Part shown: one piece after another, positions 63,680-64,000 of the stretch
Numbering within the stretch: position 1 is the stretch's first letter
Layout of the letters: each line of letters opens with the position of its first letter
Source: Halicephalobus mephisto
Lineage: Eukaryota > Nematoda > Chromadorea > Rhabditida > Panagrolaimidae
Direction: 5' to 3'
Assembly: GCA_009193035.1 (NCBI GenBank)
Contig: SWDT01000211.1
Coordinates: 310,001 to 374,000 of the forward strand
Length of the DNA stretch: 64,000 nucleotides
The notes under the pieces: generated by a model
The model's input: only the letters and a program-made list of their open reading frames with translations
Told to the model about the DNA's origin: nothing
Database searches by the model: none
Position numbers and translations under genes: made by a program

Positions 63680-64000
63680 TCAGAAAAGAGCACTGTTTAC
63701 TCTCTCCAGATGTGGATGAATCTCAGATTCTTCAAAGAAATCCAGCTCGGCACTGAAAAACAAATCCATAATTGCATCATTAGTGCCGGGAAACTTACTC
63801 TACCAGTCGCTTCTTGTCTCTAATCATGACGAATGTCATACTACAAATCACCAAGAACCACAGATAAACAGCTACCATTCCCATTGAACATGCAGCAAAA
63901 ACAGGATAAAGTTGACTGTTGGCATTGTCAGCAGATATCAGTAGGACAAGTCCACATCCCATTGATCCCATCATCATGAGGACACAGCTGAACTGGTAAG
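63680..64000 (-). CDS. Membrane protein, 3' end only (cut by window edge)
   Basis: Two exons are visible: 64000-63799 (5' border not resolved) and 63752-63680, joined through a GTAAGT donor at phase 2. The first holds two hydrophobic helices (MMGSMGCGLVLLIS and AVYLWFLVICSMTFV); the last gives the tail AELDFFEESEIHPHLERVN ending LF. The overall look resembles the neighbour at 61988-62858, so they could be tandem paralogues, but sequence similarity is not clear by eye. Confidence 0.6.

Overview
The window is nuclear DNA of a nematode, most likely a rhabditid close to Caenorhabditis. It is AT-rich, nearly every gene is split by 40-60 bp GT-AG introns with TTTCAG-like acceptors, several start codons sit 3-30 bp behind an unpaired TTTCAG acceptor (the mark of spliced-leader trans-splicing), and the gene set includes nematode-type families (TWK potassium channels, an hlh-17 type bHLH factor, a LURY-1 precursor, divergent nematode GPCRs). 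No bacterial, viral or CRISPR-like element was seen. From memory of the C. elegans map, par-3, cnx-1, hecw-1, vha-14 and the BUD23 gene all lie on chromosome III, so this looks like a piece of that ancestral linkage group.

Layout, left to right. 1-2 kb: 5' part of a histidine acid phosphatase (-) and an unrecognised small secreted precursor (-). 3.2-7.2 kb: PAR-3 polarity scaffold (-), with two competing C-terminal reading frames. 7.9-11.4 kb: gene-poor, holding a fold-back repeat, an hlh-17-like bHLH gene (-) and one copy of a 595 bp repeat. 11.4-14.1 kb: an ABRA/Costars actin-related protein (-) and a class B GPCR (-). 14.8-20 kb: an NCLX-type Na+/Ca2+ exchanger (+) followed closely by calnexin (+), facing a plexin-domain-containing membrane protein (-). 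22-25 kb: mostly empty. 25.2-32.6 kb: two K2P potassium channels head to head. 33.2-37.1 kb: HECW-type E3 ligase (+) whose catalytic C-lobe is broken by clustered single-base frameshifts. 37.4-38.3 kb: a serine-type tRNA body with a valine (UAC) anticodon, then the inverted second copy of the 595 bp repeat. 38.8-42.5 kb: SRPK-like kinase (+) and the LURY-1 neuropeptide gene (+). 42.8-45.9 kb: an unrecognised three-exon gene (-) with a repeat-filled intron. 47-51 kb: an orphan GPCR (+) and an LBP/BPI lipid-binding protein (+). 51-57.2 kb: CNDP-type dipeptidase (-), BUD23 methyltransferase (-) divergent from V-ATPase subunit D (+), and cytochrome b561 (+). 57.2-64 kb: a gene-poor stretch, a rhodopsin-family GPCR (+) and two small multi-pass membrane proteins (-), the last cut by the window edge.

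The genes do not form one pathway. There is a neuronal theme (two K2P channels, three GPCRs, one neuropeptide precursor, a glia-type bHLH factor) among housekeeping genes (calnexin, V-ATPase D, BUD23, dipeptidase). The observations most worth following are the PAR-3 tandem splice donor that opens two long frames, the odd tRNA, the frameshift cluster in the HECT domain, the inverted 595 bp repeat pair and the orphan peptide precursor at 1.6-2 kb. All exon borders were read by eye from splice signals and frame continuity; no alignment or search was run.
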